This document shows positions 33,584 to 40,583 of a DNA stretch of 41,451 nt, piece after piece. The notes under the pieces are model-generated. The model was not told the DNA's origin and made no database searches. It was given only the letters and a program-made list of their open reading frames with translations. The number at the start of each line of letters is the position of its first letter. Position 1 is the stretch's first letter. The position numbers and the translations under genes are program-made. Source of the stretch: a virus; the IMG/VR virus record IMGVR_UViG_3300020478_000019, positions 1 through 41,451 of that record; one strand, given 5' to 3'.

Positions 33584-34212
33584 AATCTATTAACTTATTT
33601 CCAACACTAATGAAAGAGTATGACCTGACAGATTCGCCAGGTCTTGATGCTTTTAAGAAGGTAATATTTGAGAAAGGTCAAACAAGTGTACATGGATTAG
33701 CAGTTAATGGTAGAAGCAGTCATGGTGGATTTGATCCATTAAACTTTGAAGAATCAATGCCTATGCTTCAATCATTCATGCAATGTCTGGATGATTATAC
33801 AACTGAGTCTGGTAATTGGCCTACTATTATAAGCGGAAGTTGGTATAATATTCTTCCTAAAGGTGGATTTACTCACAGACATAGGCATGAGTCAAGTGTA
33901 GTTAGTGGGGCATTTTATGTCACATTACCTGAAGGAGATCATGGTAACTTTTATGTATTATCTCCACTACAACCATATATGATGTGTATGCACCATATAC
34001 AAACTACTCCATATAGTACCTATGAGTTTGATATTAATATTAAAGAGAATCACTTGTATTTGTTTCCATCGTGGTTAGAACATGGTAGTAGAGAGAATAA
34101 TACAGATAAGGACAGAGTTACTGTTAGTTTTAATACTAATCCTATGCCACCTGACAGATTAGATCCCAATTTTGTTGAACAAATATGGGGTAAAGGACAT
34201 GAAGATAGTTGA
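33580..34212 (+). CDS. 2OG-Fe(II) oxygenase-like protein (PF13759 type)
   Basis: 210 residues. Opens MKSINLFPTLMKEYDL; FTHRHRHESSVVSGAFYV gives His101-x-His103 (RHRHE), LYLFPSWLEHGS gives His168, and KDRVTVSFNTNP gives Arg179. Pro-Trp-Leu-Glu-His is shared with the gene at 16862, so the two are close relatives. It overlaps the next gene by 14 bases. Substrate unknown. Confidence 0.75.
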   Translation: MKSINLFPTLMKEYDLTDSPGLDAFKKVIFEKGQTSVHGLAVNGRSSHGGFDPLNFEESMPMLQSFMQCLDDYTTESGNWPTIISGSWYNILPKGGFTHRHRHESSVVSGAFYVTLPEGDHGNFYVLSPLQPYMMCMHHIQTTPYSTYEFDINIKENHLYLFPSWLEHGSRENNTDKDRVTVSFNTNPMPPDRLDPNFVEQIWGKGHEDS

Positions 34213-34882
34213 TATATTACCCACTAGATTAGGAGCGGTAATGTATCCTGAACATGATGAGATTAAGTCACTCATTATATCAGAGATTGATAATCATAGT
34301 GAACATAGGAGAGATGCACCATTAGAACATGTTGATTATTATTCTCCACTATTAGATACTAAGTTCACTAAGTTCAGAGAATGGATAGAACAACAGGCAG
34401 AAATATATGCCAGAGATATACTTGAATATGATGTTAATGATCTTATAGTAACTGATAGTTGGATCAATATATGTAATGGTGGTGGTTATCAACATCCACA
34501 TTTTCATATAAATTCATTTGTATGTGCATTATATTATGTGAGTTTCGATGATAACTTACATGCTCCAACATATTTCTATAAACCTAATGATAGTCAGAGA
34601 TTTCCTGATTACTTATCAATGATGTTGACAAATCATACTGAAACTAAGTATAATCAACCTAATGGTTTAGTTGGTATTGAAGGATCATTAATACTATGGC
34701 AGTCTAATACTGTTCATGGATATATGATGAATAATAATGGCAATCGCATTACTATTTCAACTAATATAATGCCTAAGTCCCTTGGTACTTATCATATAGT
34801 ACCGTTAAATAAGGATGAAAGACACACACAGATGACTACACAAAGATCAGGTCAATTATGGGATTCACCAAAGTTTATTTAA
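34199..34882 (+). CDS. 2OG-Fe(II) oxygenase-like protein (PF13759 type)
   Basis: 227 residues from ATG at 34199, chosen because AAAGGAC lies just before it; a TTG at 34172 is less likely. MKIVDILPTRLGAVMYPEHDEIK opens; YQHPHFHINSFVCALYYV gives His101-x-His103, ILWQSNTVHGYM gives His173, and GNRITISTNIMP gives Arg183. Paralogous to the next gene (shared EQQAEIY, TDSWIN, NIMP). Substrate unknown. Confidence 0.75.
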   Translation: MKIVDILPTRLGAVMYPEHDEIKSLIISEIDNHSEHRRDAPLEHVDYYSPLLDTKFTKFREWIEQQAEIYARDILEYDVNDLIVTDSWINICNGGGYQHPHFHINSFVCALYYVSFDDNLHAPTYFYKPNDSQRFPDYLSMMLTNHTETKYNQPNGLVGIEGSLILWQSNTVHGYMMNNNGNRITISTNIMPKSLGTYHIVPLNKDERHTQMTTQRSGQLWDSPKFI

Positions 34883-34883
34883 T

Positions 34884-35579
34884 ATGGAAGTAGTAAATAT
34901 ATTACCAACACCACTTGCTATGGTTCACTGTCCTTTTCACGACAGAATGAAAAGATTAGTGATGGAAGAAATAGAAGAAAATGGTGATTGGGTAGATAAT
35001 GATGCCTCTGAAGGTTTATCACATATAGATCATTATAATGTTCTTGCTAATGAAGAAAGATATGCAAGATTTAATGCTTGGGTAGAAGAACAAGCAGAGA
35101 TATATCTTAAAGATGTTATGGGGAAATATCTTCAAGATACTGTAACTATAACTGATAGTTGGATCAATAGATGTAAACCTGGCGGTTATCAAGTACCACA
35201 TAATCACAGTAATTCTTATATTTGTGCATTATATTATGTAAACTATGATAATACACAACATGGTCTAACTTACTTTGCATCATATAACAGTAGGGTACAA
35301 TCTTCACCATACATGAGTATACCTAACATGAAACTAACTAGGTACAATCAAGTAGAACAAGTCATGGCAAATGAGGGTGATATGCTTATATGGCCTGGTG
35401 AAATTACACATGGATATAAAAAGAATGAAGGAGATAATAGAGTCACTGTTTCTATGAATATAATGCCAACTATTATGACTAATGGTGATTATGGATGGAA
35501 AGTTGAGAAACTAAGTGATGAAGAAAGAAGTGTTTCTCATAGACGAAAAGGTTGGGAAATAGGTGACGATTACATGTAG
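34884..35579 (+). CDS. 2OG-Fe(II) oxygenase-like protein, tandem paralogue
   Basis: 231 residues, 1 base after the previous stop. MEVVNILPTPLAMVHCPFHD opens; YQVPHNHSNSYICALYYVNYDN gives His106-x-His108, LIWPGEITHGYKKN gives His176, and DNRVTVSMNIMP gives Arg186. Clear tandem duplicate of its upstream neighbour with substantial divergence. It ends the four-gene oxygenase block; an early-type promoter region follows. Substrate unknown. Confidence 0.75.
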   Translation: MEVVNILPTPLAMVHCPFHDRMKRLVMEEIEENGDWVDNDASEGLSHIDHYNVLANEERYARFNAWVEEQAEIYLKDVMGKYLQDTVTITDSWINRCKPGGYQVPHNHSNSYICALYYVNYDNTQHGLTYFASYNSRVQSSPYMSIPNMKLTRYNQVEQVMANEGDMLIWPGEITHGYKKNEGDNRVTVSMNIMPTIMTNGDYGWKVEKLSDEERSVSHRRKGWEIGDDYM

Positions 35580-35590
35580 ACAGTCAATAA

Positions 35591-35634
35591 AGTGGCACAG
35601 GCAATGTTGAATAGGATCTGATTTGGTGTATTAT
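35591..35634 (+). promoter_or_regulatory. sigma70-like early promoter with AGTGGCAC element
   Basis: AGTGGCACAG (35591-35600) followed by TTGAAT (35607-35612) and, after 16 bases, TATTAT (35629-35634). Good match to host-sigma70 promoters used for phage early genes; next ATG at 35651. Confidence 0.6.
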
Positions 35635-35650
35635 AGGTATATCAAACGAA

Positions 35651-36121
35651 ATGATCTTAATGTCCACTTACACTCCTGAACGTTTTCTTGCTGATTACAT
35701 GGTTGAAACTTCTTCACTAAAAGTATTAGTATTACGATGGACTGTAGATCTATGTAAAGCATTGGAACAACAGTATAAAGACTATTCTTTAAACTCTGCA
35801 ATTAGAAATAATGGTGTTGAACCTTCACCATATCTTCAAGAAAGAATCAGAAAGATTGAAAATGATGAAGATTTGATGAAGTTTAGAATCGAAAAAGGTC
35901 GTAAGTATTATAAGATCATCCAACAAGACTGCCGTGATGGTGAGTACAGAGATGGATCAGTTCACGCCTTTGTTGATAAGAATACAGGTGAAGTTTATAA
36001 ACCTGCTTCTTGGAAATCTCCTGCTAAACATGTTAGATATGACATGAGAATCATCAGAGAAAGAGAAGTAATGCTTGCTAATTGTGATTGGGCAGGTGGT
36101 TATCTTTATCTTAGAGGTTGA
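35651..36121 (+). CDS. Conserved cyanophage protein, unknown function
   Basis: 156 residues (or 153 from an internal ATG at 35660). Helical first half (LADYMVETSSLKVLVLRWTVDLCKALEQQYKDY), then a characteristic C-terminal block: HAFVDKNTGEVYKPASWKSPAKHVRYDMR ending DWAGGYLYLRG. I recall such 'FVDkxTGevYKPaswk ... GYLYlrg' ORFs as common in marine T4-like phages, of unknown role. First gene behind a sigma70-like promoter. Confidence 0.65.
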   Translation: MILMSTYTPERFLADYMVETSSLKVLVLRWTVDLCKALEQQYKDYSLNSAIRNNGVEPSPYLQERIRKIENDEDLMKFRIEKGRKYYKIIQQDCRDGEYRDGSVHAFVDKNTGEVYKPASWKSPAKHVRYDMRIIREREVMLANCDWAGGYLYLRG

Positions 36122-36125
36122 ATCA

Positions 36126-36293
36126 ATGCCAAAAACTAAGGTTAACAAGTTCACAAGGGCAGGTAATTATGGAAAAATAATTACTTGTCCAGAATGTAAT
36201 AGTTCAGAGAGAATATATCATTTCTCTTGGAGTTCATTAACTTGCCAACATTGTCAGTTGGATATTGTAAAATATGATTGGTTAGTATCGTGA
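36126..36293 (+). CDS. Zinc-ribbon small protein
   Basis: 55 residues from ATG at 36126 (MPKTKVNKFTRAGNYGK). Two CxxC pairs, CPECNSSERIYHFSW and CQHCQLDIV, are spaced as in a zinc ribbon. The fold suggests nucleic-acid or protein binding, perhaps in host takeover or transcription. The TGA stop overlaps a GTG start for the next gene (GTGA). Confidence 0.7.
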   Translation: MPKTKVNKFTRAGNYGKIITCPECNSSERIYHFSWSSLTCQHCQLDIVKYDWLVS

Positions 36294-36625
36294 CTAAATG
36301 GACTGCTACTATTAAAACTAAGAATACTCTTACTACTACTGAGTTTGAGAGTCTTACACCATACATGAATGATGCTTTGATTGAAGCAAAGTCAAGATAT
36401 GGTACAGATGATATAAAGTTATGTTCTGCTCCTACTAGTAGTTCTACTAACTATAGATCATCAGGTAATTATAATAATTCATTTGAAGGTACAGATCTAG
36501 ATAGTTGGTTAATATTAATTGCAATAGGATTAGGTATGATGATAATATATTATGCTTGGTGGATAATAATACCTTCTGCTATTATATGGTTTTACTTACC
36601 CAATTTGAAGAAACTATTTAAATGA
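36290..36625 (+). CDS. Small membrane protein, unknown function
   Basis: 111 residues from GTG at 36290, chosen because GTG/TGA overlap couples it to the zinc-ribbon gene. The N-terminal 65 residues are soluble and Thr/Ser rich; the C-terminus has a long hydrophobic stretch, SWLILIAIGLGMMIIYYAW followed by WIIIPSAIIWFYL, giving one or two membrane helices, with a Lys-rich end. Overlaps the next gene by 4 bases. Confidence 0.6.
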   Translation: MTKWTATIKTKNTLTTTEFESLTPYMNDALIEAKSRYGTDDIKLCSAPTSSSTNYRSSGNYNNSFEGTDLDSWLILIAIGLGMMIIYYAWWIIIPSAIIWFYLPNLKKLFK

Positions 36626-36846
36626 AAAGACCTGATACAATAAGCAGAATGATAGGATCAGTTCTTGTTGTTACTGCTTATTTTGTTGTGTTGCATGTTA
36701 GTGTATTTTATGGTACTATATTACATGCAACAGCATGCTTAATGAGCATACCATTCTTTATAAGAACTAAAGCGTATGATGTGGTGGCAATGTTATCATT
36801 CATGGTAGTAGTTTCCGCCTCAAAGTTCATACAATTAACCCTCTAA
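36622..36846 (+). CDS. Small membrane protein, unknown function
   Basis: 74 residues with two or three hydrophobic helices: MIGSVLVVTAYFVVLHVSVFYG, ILHATACLMSIPFF, VVAMLSFMVVVSASKF. It follows another membrane protein with ATGA overlap, so the pair may act together in the host membrane. Its TAA stop is inside the CTAAATA promoter of the next gene. Confidence 0.6.
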   Translation: MKRPDTISRMIGSVLVVTAYFVVLHVSVFYGTILHATACLMSIPFFIRTKAYDVVAMLSFMVVVSASKFIQLTL

Positions 36847-36849
36847 ATA
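36843..36849 (+). promoter_or_regulatory. Late promoter (CTAAATA)
   Basis: CTAAATA, 20 bases before the ATG at 36869 and overlapping the upstream stop codon. Standard late motif, isolated in an otherwise early-type region. Confidence 0.6.
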
Positions 36850-36868
36850 CTACAGATTTGATAATACT

Positions 36869-37171
36869 ATGGCACAACAATCAATGCGGTCTCCTGAACA
36901 GGATTTAAATACAAAGTTAGCAGGGTTAGATAGAACTAACAAGCAACTTAAGGCAGCAGTAACAACAATAGGTAATCTTGATGAGAGATTAACTACACTT
37001 GAATCTCTTGTTATGTCAATGGGAACTAAACAACAAGAAGATATAAGATCAGCATGGAATGAGATTAATAAACTAAATGGTAATGAGGATGCTTCTAAGA
37101 AGTTTGATATGGAATCAACAGTAGCACCACATCCCCATGAAAATGCTGCAGGTGCCCCACCAGTTGGATAA
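36869..37171 (+). CDS. Small coiled-coil, likely virion-associated protein
   Basis: 100 residues. Central heptads (LNTKLAGLDRTNKQLKAAVTTIGNLDERLTTLESLVMSM) predict a coiled coil; the C-terminus is Pro/His/Ala rich and disordered. Expressed from a late promoter of its own, so a structural or assembly role is plausible. No family recognised. Confidence 0.6.
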   Translation: MAQQSMRSPEQDLNTKLAGLDRTNKQLKAAVTTIGNLDERLTTLESLVMSMGTKQQEDIRSAWNEINKLNGNEDASKKFDMESTVAPHPHENAAGAPPVG

Positions 37172-37214
37172 GTGTCCACTACTGCTTGACATATGACTTG
37201 TATGGTAGTATATT
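37171..37214 (+). promoter_or_regulatory. Strong sigma70 promoter with AGTGTCCACT element
   Basis: AGTGTCCACT (37171-37180), then TTGACA (37186-37191), 17 bases, TATATT (37209-37214): near-consensus host promoter. Transcription would start at about 37221, exactly at the foot of a long hairpin. Confidence 0.75.
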
Positions 37215-37220
37215 AATAAT

Positions 37221-37271
37221 GGAGAAACAAGACGAGGCAGTGTGTGCTCGTAAGTCCTCGTTTTGTTCTCC
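37221..37271 (+). ncRNA. Structured 5' leader hairpin
   Basis: 5' arm from GGAGAAACAAGACGAGG (37221-37237) pairs with 3' arm CCTCGTTTTGTTCTCC (37256-37271): about 16 bp with one bulged A and one G-U pair, and an 18-base loop. It begins at the predicted transcription start and lies 21 bases before the 43-residue ORF. It could be a regulatory leader, an RNA stabiliser or part of a small RNA. I found no match to a riboswitch I know. Confidence 0.6.
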
Positions 37272-37292
37272 TCACCCATTTGCTTTATTATT

Positions 37293-37424
37293 ATGGACGA
37301 ATTTGATCTTGATTATGATGTTTTTGCACAACTTTCAGAAACAAATGAAGAAGATTGGTTGCCATCTGAAGGAGTAAAAGAAACATTTGATAAAGAGACA
37401 GAGAAACTGTTGGCACAGTTTTAA
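37293..37424 (+). CDS. 43-residue acidic protein, unknown function
   Basis: ATG at 37293 in the TTATTATG context, stop at 37422-37424. Strongly acidic (MDEFDLDYDVFAQLSETNEEDW), which suits a small inhibitor or DNA-mimic-like early protein, though this is speculation. The unit has its own promoter, a structured leader and a terminator, so it is a complete mini-operon. Confidence 0.65.
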   Translation: MDEFDLDYDVFAQLSETNEEDWLPSEGVKETFDKETEKLLAQF

Positions 37425-37437
37425 TAGTGTCACATAA

Positions 37438-37459
37438 TGCCCCTCAAGGGGCATTTTTT
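37438..37459 (+). terminator. Rho-independent terminator
   Basis: TGCCCC, loop TCAA, GGGGCA, then six T. Follows the 43-residue ORF by 13 bases. It is the clearest terminator in the window. Confidence 0.85.
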
Positions 37460-37489
37460 ATGCCATACTATATTATTGGTTAAAATTTG

Positions 37490-38752
37490 ATGAAACTGAG
37501 AGAACATCAGAAAGAGATCATTAAAACTATGCAGAGACACACTAAGGGACAAATCCTTGTCCCTACTGGTGGTGGAAAGACTGCATGTATGATCTTTGAT
37601 GCACACTCTCACTGTGATGATGAGTGGGCATGGAACAACGAACTAAAGAAATTTAGTGAACCAAAAACTATTGTAGTTGTTGCTCCTAGAATATTACTTG
37701 CACAACAATTATGTGAAGAGTTTCTAACAACATTAGACTTCAAGAATACAATAGTATTACATGTACATAGTGGTGAAACTCACCATGAACGTACTACAGA
37801 TATTGGAAAGATATATTTTTGGCACAAGAATAACTGGAAGAAAAATAGAATAATCTTCACAACATATCACTCACTTAATAAAGTAATGAGATCAACGATT
37901 GATGTTGATACGATATACTTTGATGAGGCACATAATAGTGTTCAGAAGAACTTTATTGAGTCAGTTGAACATTATTCAATGTATGCAAAGAGATGTTATT
38001 TCTTTACTGCAACACCTAAACATTCATCAACACCTAAGAAAGTTGGTATGAATGAAGAGGATATATTTGGTGAAGTTATTGTACAAATACCTGCCCCTGA
38101 TTTAATATCAAGAGGATATATTATCCCTCCTAAAGTTAAATCAGTCAAGTATCCTGCTGCAATGGAACAACCTGAAAGAGATAAAAGTATCTTGGTTAAT
38201 ATTCTCAAGAATGAGGATAATATGGAGAAGGTGTTAATAACTGCCAAGTCAACTAGGGATATGTCAAAGTTATTAATAGGTACAGACTTCCCTTTAATTT
38301 GTGAAGCATTAGGATACCATGTTATGTGGATAACTTCTAAGTATGGTGCAATGATTGATGGTAAGAAAGTATCAAGAGATAAGTTCTTTGATACTATGAA
38401 TGAATGGGGCAATCATCCTGATAAGAAGTTTGTTATGTTTCATCATTCAATTCTATCTGAAGGAATGAATGTTCATGGGTTAACTGCATGTATTCTTATG
38501 AGAAATTTAGATCTTATTACAATGGCACAAACTATTGGTCGAGTTATTCGACTACATAAAGATGATGCCCGTAATATATCATCAGGTGACTTAAAACCTA
38601 ATCGTGAAATGAATGGTTATCGTAAACCATTTGGTAAGATGTTTGTACCAGTATATTCTAATGTTGGTATAAGCACAGAGAGAAGATTACAGTCAGTTGT
38701 TGATACAATTTTTAACAAGGGTGAAGCACAAGTATCTACCGTAAAAAGATGA
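37490..38752 (+). CDS. SF2 DEAH-type helicase (UvsW-like)
   Basis: 420 residues from ATG at 37490 (an overlapping TTG one codon earlier is less likely). Motifs: LREHQKE (Q-like), Walker A PTGGGKT at 25-31, motif Ia VVVAPRILLAQQL, DEAH box (TIYFDEAHNSV), motif III-type FTATPKHS, and motif VI QTIGRVIRLHKDD. This fits UvsW/Res-type helicases; T4 UvsW (about 503) unwinds branched DNA during recombination-dependent replication. It is shorter than UvsW, so the ortholog call is left open. A CATACTATATT promoter-like box lies just upstream, after the terminator. Confidence 0.75.
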   Translation: MKLREHQKEIIKTMQRHTKGQILVPTGGGKTACMIFDAHSHCDDEWAWNNELKKFSEPKTIVVVAPRILLAQQLCEEFLTTLDFKNTIVLHVHSGETHHERTTDIGKIYFWHKNNWKKNRIIFTTYHSLNKVMRSTIDVDTIYFDEAHNSVQKNFIESVEHYSMYAKRCYFFTATPKHSSTPKKVGMNEEDIFGEVIVQIPAPDLISRGYIIPPKVKSVKYPAAMEQPERDKSILVNILKNEDNMEKVLITAKSTRDMSKLLIGTDFPLICEALGYHVMWITSKYGAMIDGKKVSRDKFFDTMNEWGNHPDKKFVMFHHSILSEGMNVHGLTACILMRNLDLITMAQTIGRVIRLHKDDARNISSGDLKPNREMNGYRKPFGKMFVPVYSNVGISTERRLQSVVDTIFNKGEAQVSTVKR

Positions 38753-38934
38753 CATTATCAACTAAGTATCGCCTTGAATTGACAGATATATGCTGTAGAA
38801 TGATAACTACAGACGGTATTCCTGTTAGTTTAGAGGAGAGAATCTGGATGAATAAGTTATGTGAACATAACATACATGCTAGAGAATTACGCAATTCTTT
38901 AATGTGTCCAGACAAAGTTGAGATAGATGAATAA
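38749..38934 (+). CDS. Small protein, unknown function
   Basis: 61 residues, ATGA overlap with the helicase stop and 8-base overlap with the next ORF. Sequence MTLSTKYRLELTDICCRMITTDGIPVSLEERIWMNKLCEHNIHARELRNSL contains helices and three Cys. No family recognised; helicase partner is possible. Confidence 0.6.
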   Translation: MTLSTKYRLELTDICCRMITTDGIPVSLEERIWMNKLCEHNIHARELRNSLMCPDKVEIDE

Positions 38935-39049
38935 TCTTGGAACCATAGATACTTCATGGAGTTCAATTAGAATTGCCCTAATCATGGTGATGGCAGTCGT
39001 TTGGTTCTATCTTCTTAATGTTGAGTTAAGGAGTGGTGACGATGACTAA
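38927..39049 (+). CDS. 40-residue single-pass membrane peptide
   Basis: ATG at 38927, TAA at 39047-39049. MNNLGTIDTSWSS, then a 19-residue hydrophobic helix (IRIALIMVMAVVWFYLLN), then an acidic tail (VELRSGDDD). Overlaps the previous stop by 8 bases. Small membrane peptides are frequent among phage early genes. Too short for family recognition. Confidence 0.55.
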   Translation: MNNLGTIDTSWSSIRIALIMVMAVVWFYLLNVELRSGDDD

Positions 39050-39092
39050 ACTGTCACAGTAGTCCCCATTATACCCTAATGTGTGGTATAAT
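39049..39092 (+). promoter_or_regulatory. Promoter with ACTGTCACAGT palindrome
   Basis: The perfect palindrome ACTGTCACAGT starts at 39050 next to the upstream stop, and TATAAT occupies 39087-39092. No good -35 is seen. Next ATG at 39113. Confidence 0.5.
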
Positions 39093-39112
39093 ATCATTAA
39101 TGGATTTTTATT

Positions 39113-39328
39113 ATGAAAACCAAAACCAAGATCAAAAGAGTTTGTGTGACTCCATTATCAAGAAAGGCGAAGAATCGCTTCTCTAATAATATGGATTTAC
39201 TTCATACATGTACTGTTGAACAAGAAAAGAATGAACAAGGAATTAATTGGTTATTCCTTAAAGCATTAACAAGAGAATACTGGTTTTGGGTTCCAGCAAA
39301 GGGCAATGAAGATTGGAAAGTTGAGTAA
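39113..39328 (+). CDS. Small protein, unknown function
   Basis: 71 residues, MKTKTKIKRVCVTPLSRKAKNRFSNNMDLLHTCTVEQEKNEQGINWLFLKALTREYWFWVPAKGNEDWKVE; basic start, aromatic-rich end (YWFWVP). The 'PLSRKAKNRF...HTCxVEQE' pattern recurs, as I recall, in marine T4-like phages without known role. Start in TTATTATG context behind a TATAAT box. Confidence 0.6.
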   Translation: MKTKTKIKRVCVTPLSRKAKNRFSNNMDLLHTCTVEQEKNEQGINWLFLKALTREYWFWVPAKGNEDWKVE

Positions 39329-39349
39329 ACATTGCAATTACACATTACC

Positions 39350-39607
39350 ATGACTGATAAAGAACAATTAAGGAAGATTCGTGAAGATTGTTTAGAACAA
39401 CTAGACATGCAATATGCTTCACGTATGGAAGAGTTAGTTGATGAAATGAGACTAGAAGATGCTGAATCAATTTTAAAAGAAATGGTTACAACTGATGATG
39501 AATCAGATGAAGAAACTGTTTTTATGGATGATTTAACTGACTGGTCTAAAGAAGAACTATCTAACATTGAGTTTGAAAACTTAGGTGAGTTTGAGAATCT
39601 TGAGTAA
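39350..39607 (+). CDS. Acidic helical protein, unknown function
   Basis: 85 residues from ATG at 39350; a TTG at 39332 is possible but less likely. Very acidic (EELVDEMRLEDAESILKEMVTTDDESDEE) and helical. Overlaps the next small ORF by 8 bases. No family recognised. Confidence 0.55.
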   Translation: MTDKEQLRKIREDCLEQLDMQYASRMEELVDEMRLEDAESILKEMVTTDDESDEETVFMDDLTDWSKEELSNIEFENLGEFENLE

Positions 39608-39755
39608 AGAAGAGAGACAAACTAAAAAAGAGATAAGGCAATTAGTTTATCCTAATCACCTTAAATATCTTAAAAAGTTGAAATCTGATCTTAAAAAAGA
39701 TAGAAATGGAACAAACATGACTAGATACACTAAGAAGAAACGTAAAAAGAAATGA
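39600..39755 (+). CDS. Lysine-rich 51-residue protein
   Basis: TTG start at 39600 and TGA at 39753-39755, between the acidic protein and the oxygenase with overlaps at both ends, which argues that the frame is used. Sequence LSKEERQTKKEIRQLVYPNHLKYLKKLKSDLKK ends TRYTKKKRKKK; strongly basic, so nucleic-acid binding is possible. Non-ATG start lowers certainty. Confidence 0.45.
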   Translation: MSKEERQTKKEIRQLVYPNHLKYLKKLKSDLKKDRNGTNMTRYTKKKRKKK

Positions 39756-40327
39756 ATGAGAATAACCAACAGTTATTATTATTTGGTATCGGTATTAACA
39801 AGTTTGATGTAATTAATTGGGAAGAAAAGAAACCTAAGTTGCTTGAATTGTTGAAATTTGACAATGATCCAAGAAATGAATGTCAGACAGATTATTTCCA
39901 ATATAATACTAGACCACCATATCTTAGAGATTGGGTGGATATAATGAAGGAAGATATTGATAACCTTGTTGAGGAATTTACACAAGGTTTAAGTGAAAAA
40001 TATCAAGGTGATTGCCCAGTTAGACCACTCGATCAGTGGCAATTATGGTCACAAAGATATACTACAGGAGAATTTCATGGAGCACATAATCATGGAATGA
40101 TGAACATTAGTTGTATACTATATGTTGAATTTGATGAAAATGAACATGAACCAACTGCATTTTATTCTCCTTTTCCTCATCCTTACTTTGGTACAATAGG
40201 TAAAGCATGCCCACCAGTTAAGGAAGGTACTATCATTGCATTTCCTTCAATATTGTTACATGAATGCCCTGTTTCAAAATCAAAAGTACCTAGAACTATT
40301 ATGTCCTTTAATATACCGTTACAGTGA
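39752..40327 (+). CDS. 2OG-Fe(II) oxygenase-like protein (PF13759 type)
   Basis: 191 residues. GAHNHGMMNISCILYVEFDENEHEPTAFYSPF gives His112-x-His114 and family-specific spacing, IIAFPSILLHECPV gives His170, and PRTIMSFNIPL gives Arg181. It is placed in the early-type region, unlike the other members, which sit in the tail region or just after the GIY-YIG/ParB-like gene. ATGA overlap on the upstream side. Substrate unknown. Confidence 0.75.
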   Translation: MNENNQQLLLFGIGINKFDVINWEEKKPKLLELLKFDNDPRNECQTDYFQYNTRPPYLRDWVDIMKEDIDNLVEEFTQGLSEKYQGDCPVRPLDQWQLWSQRYTTGEFHGAHNHGMMNISCILYVEFDENEHEPTAFYSPFPHPYFGTIGKACPPVKEGTIIAFPSILLHECPVSKSKVPRTIMSFNIPLQ

Positions 40328-40530
40328 TGTACGATTGCAAATTTAAACTAACTGACAAACAATACAATCTCATTAGTGAAGCATTGTTCTTCTATTCTGA
40401 AGAGAAAGGTGATGATAACCTTGCAAACAGTATAGAAGAATTAGAAGACCTAATTGATAGAGGTAGTGTTAAAGTAAGACGTAAATCTACCACAAAGAAG
40501 AAGCAAATAGATGTAGAGTGTGACATTTAA
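40327..40530 (+). CDS. Small protein, unknown function
   Basis: 67 residues from ATG at 40327 (GTG at 40324 adds one). MYDCKFKLTDKQYNLISEALFFYSEEKGDDNLANSIEELEDLIDRGSVKVRRKST; helical then basic. Start codon overlaps the oxygenase stop (TGATG). No family recognised. Confidence 0.55.
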   Translation: MYDCKFKLTDKQYNLISEALFFYSEEKGDDNLANSIEELEDLIDRGSVKVRRKSTTKKKQIDVECDI

Positions 40531-40533
40531 GGA

Positions 40534-40583
40534 AGTGTCCACTTTTTTCCCCATTGGGGTCGATTGTGTGTCATACTATAAGT
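40534..40583 (+). promoter_or_regulatory. Intergenic control region: AGTGTCCACT element, CCCCATTGGGG hairpin, -10 box
   Basis: AGTGTCCACT (40534-40543), identical to the one at 37171, then a T-run, CCCCATTGGGG (short hairpin near 40551-40561) and CATACTATAAG just before ATG at 40584. CATACTAT also precedes the helicase gene. The T-run precedes the hairpin, so this is not a standard terminator. Confidence 0.5.

Noticed and set aside
37221-37271. Glutamine (Downstream-peptide/glnA) riboswitch
   Set aside because: Cyanophages carry such motifs before short ORFs, but the conserved core I know (ending near GAAGGAACGC) is absent.
37186-37377. ORF starting near the promoter at 37219
   Set aside because: Its start would coincide with the transcription start and the hairpin; the 43-residue ORF at 37293 fits leader, composition and terminator better.
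37490-38752. Firm uvsW assignment
   Set aside because: All SF2 motifs are present but the protein is shorter than UvsW and I cannot compare it with other phage helicases here.
40549-40565. Rho-independent terminator at CCCCATTGGGG
   Set aside because: The T-run precedes the hairpin and none follows; kept only as part of a control region.
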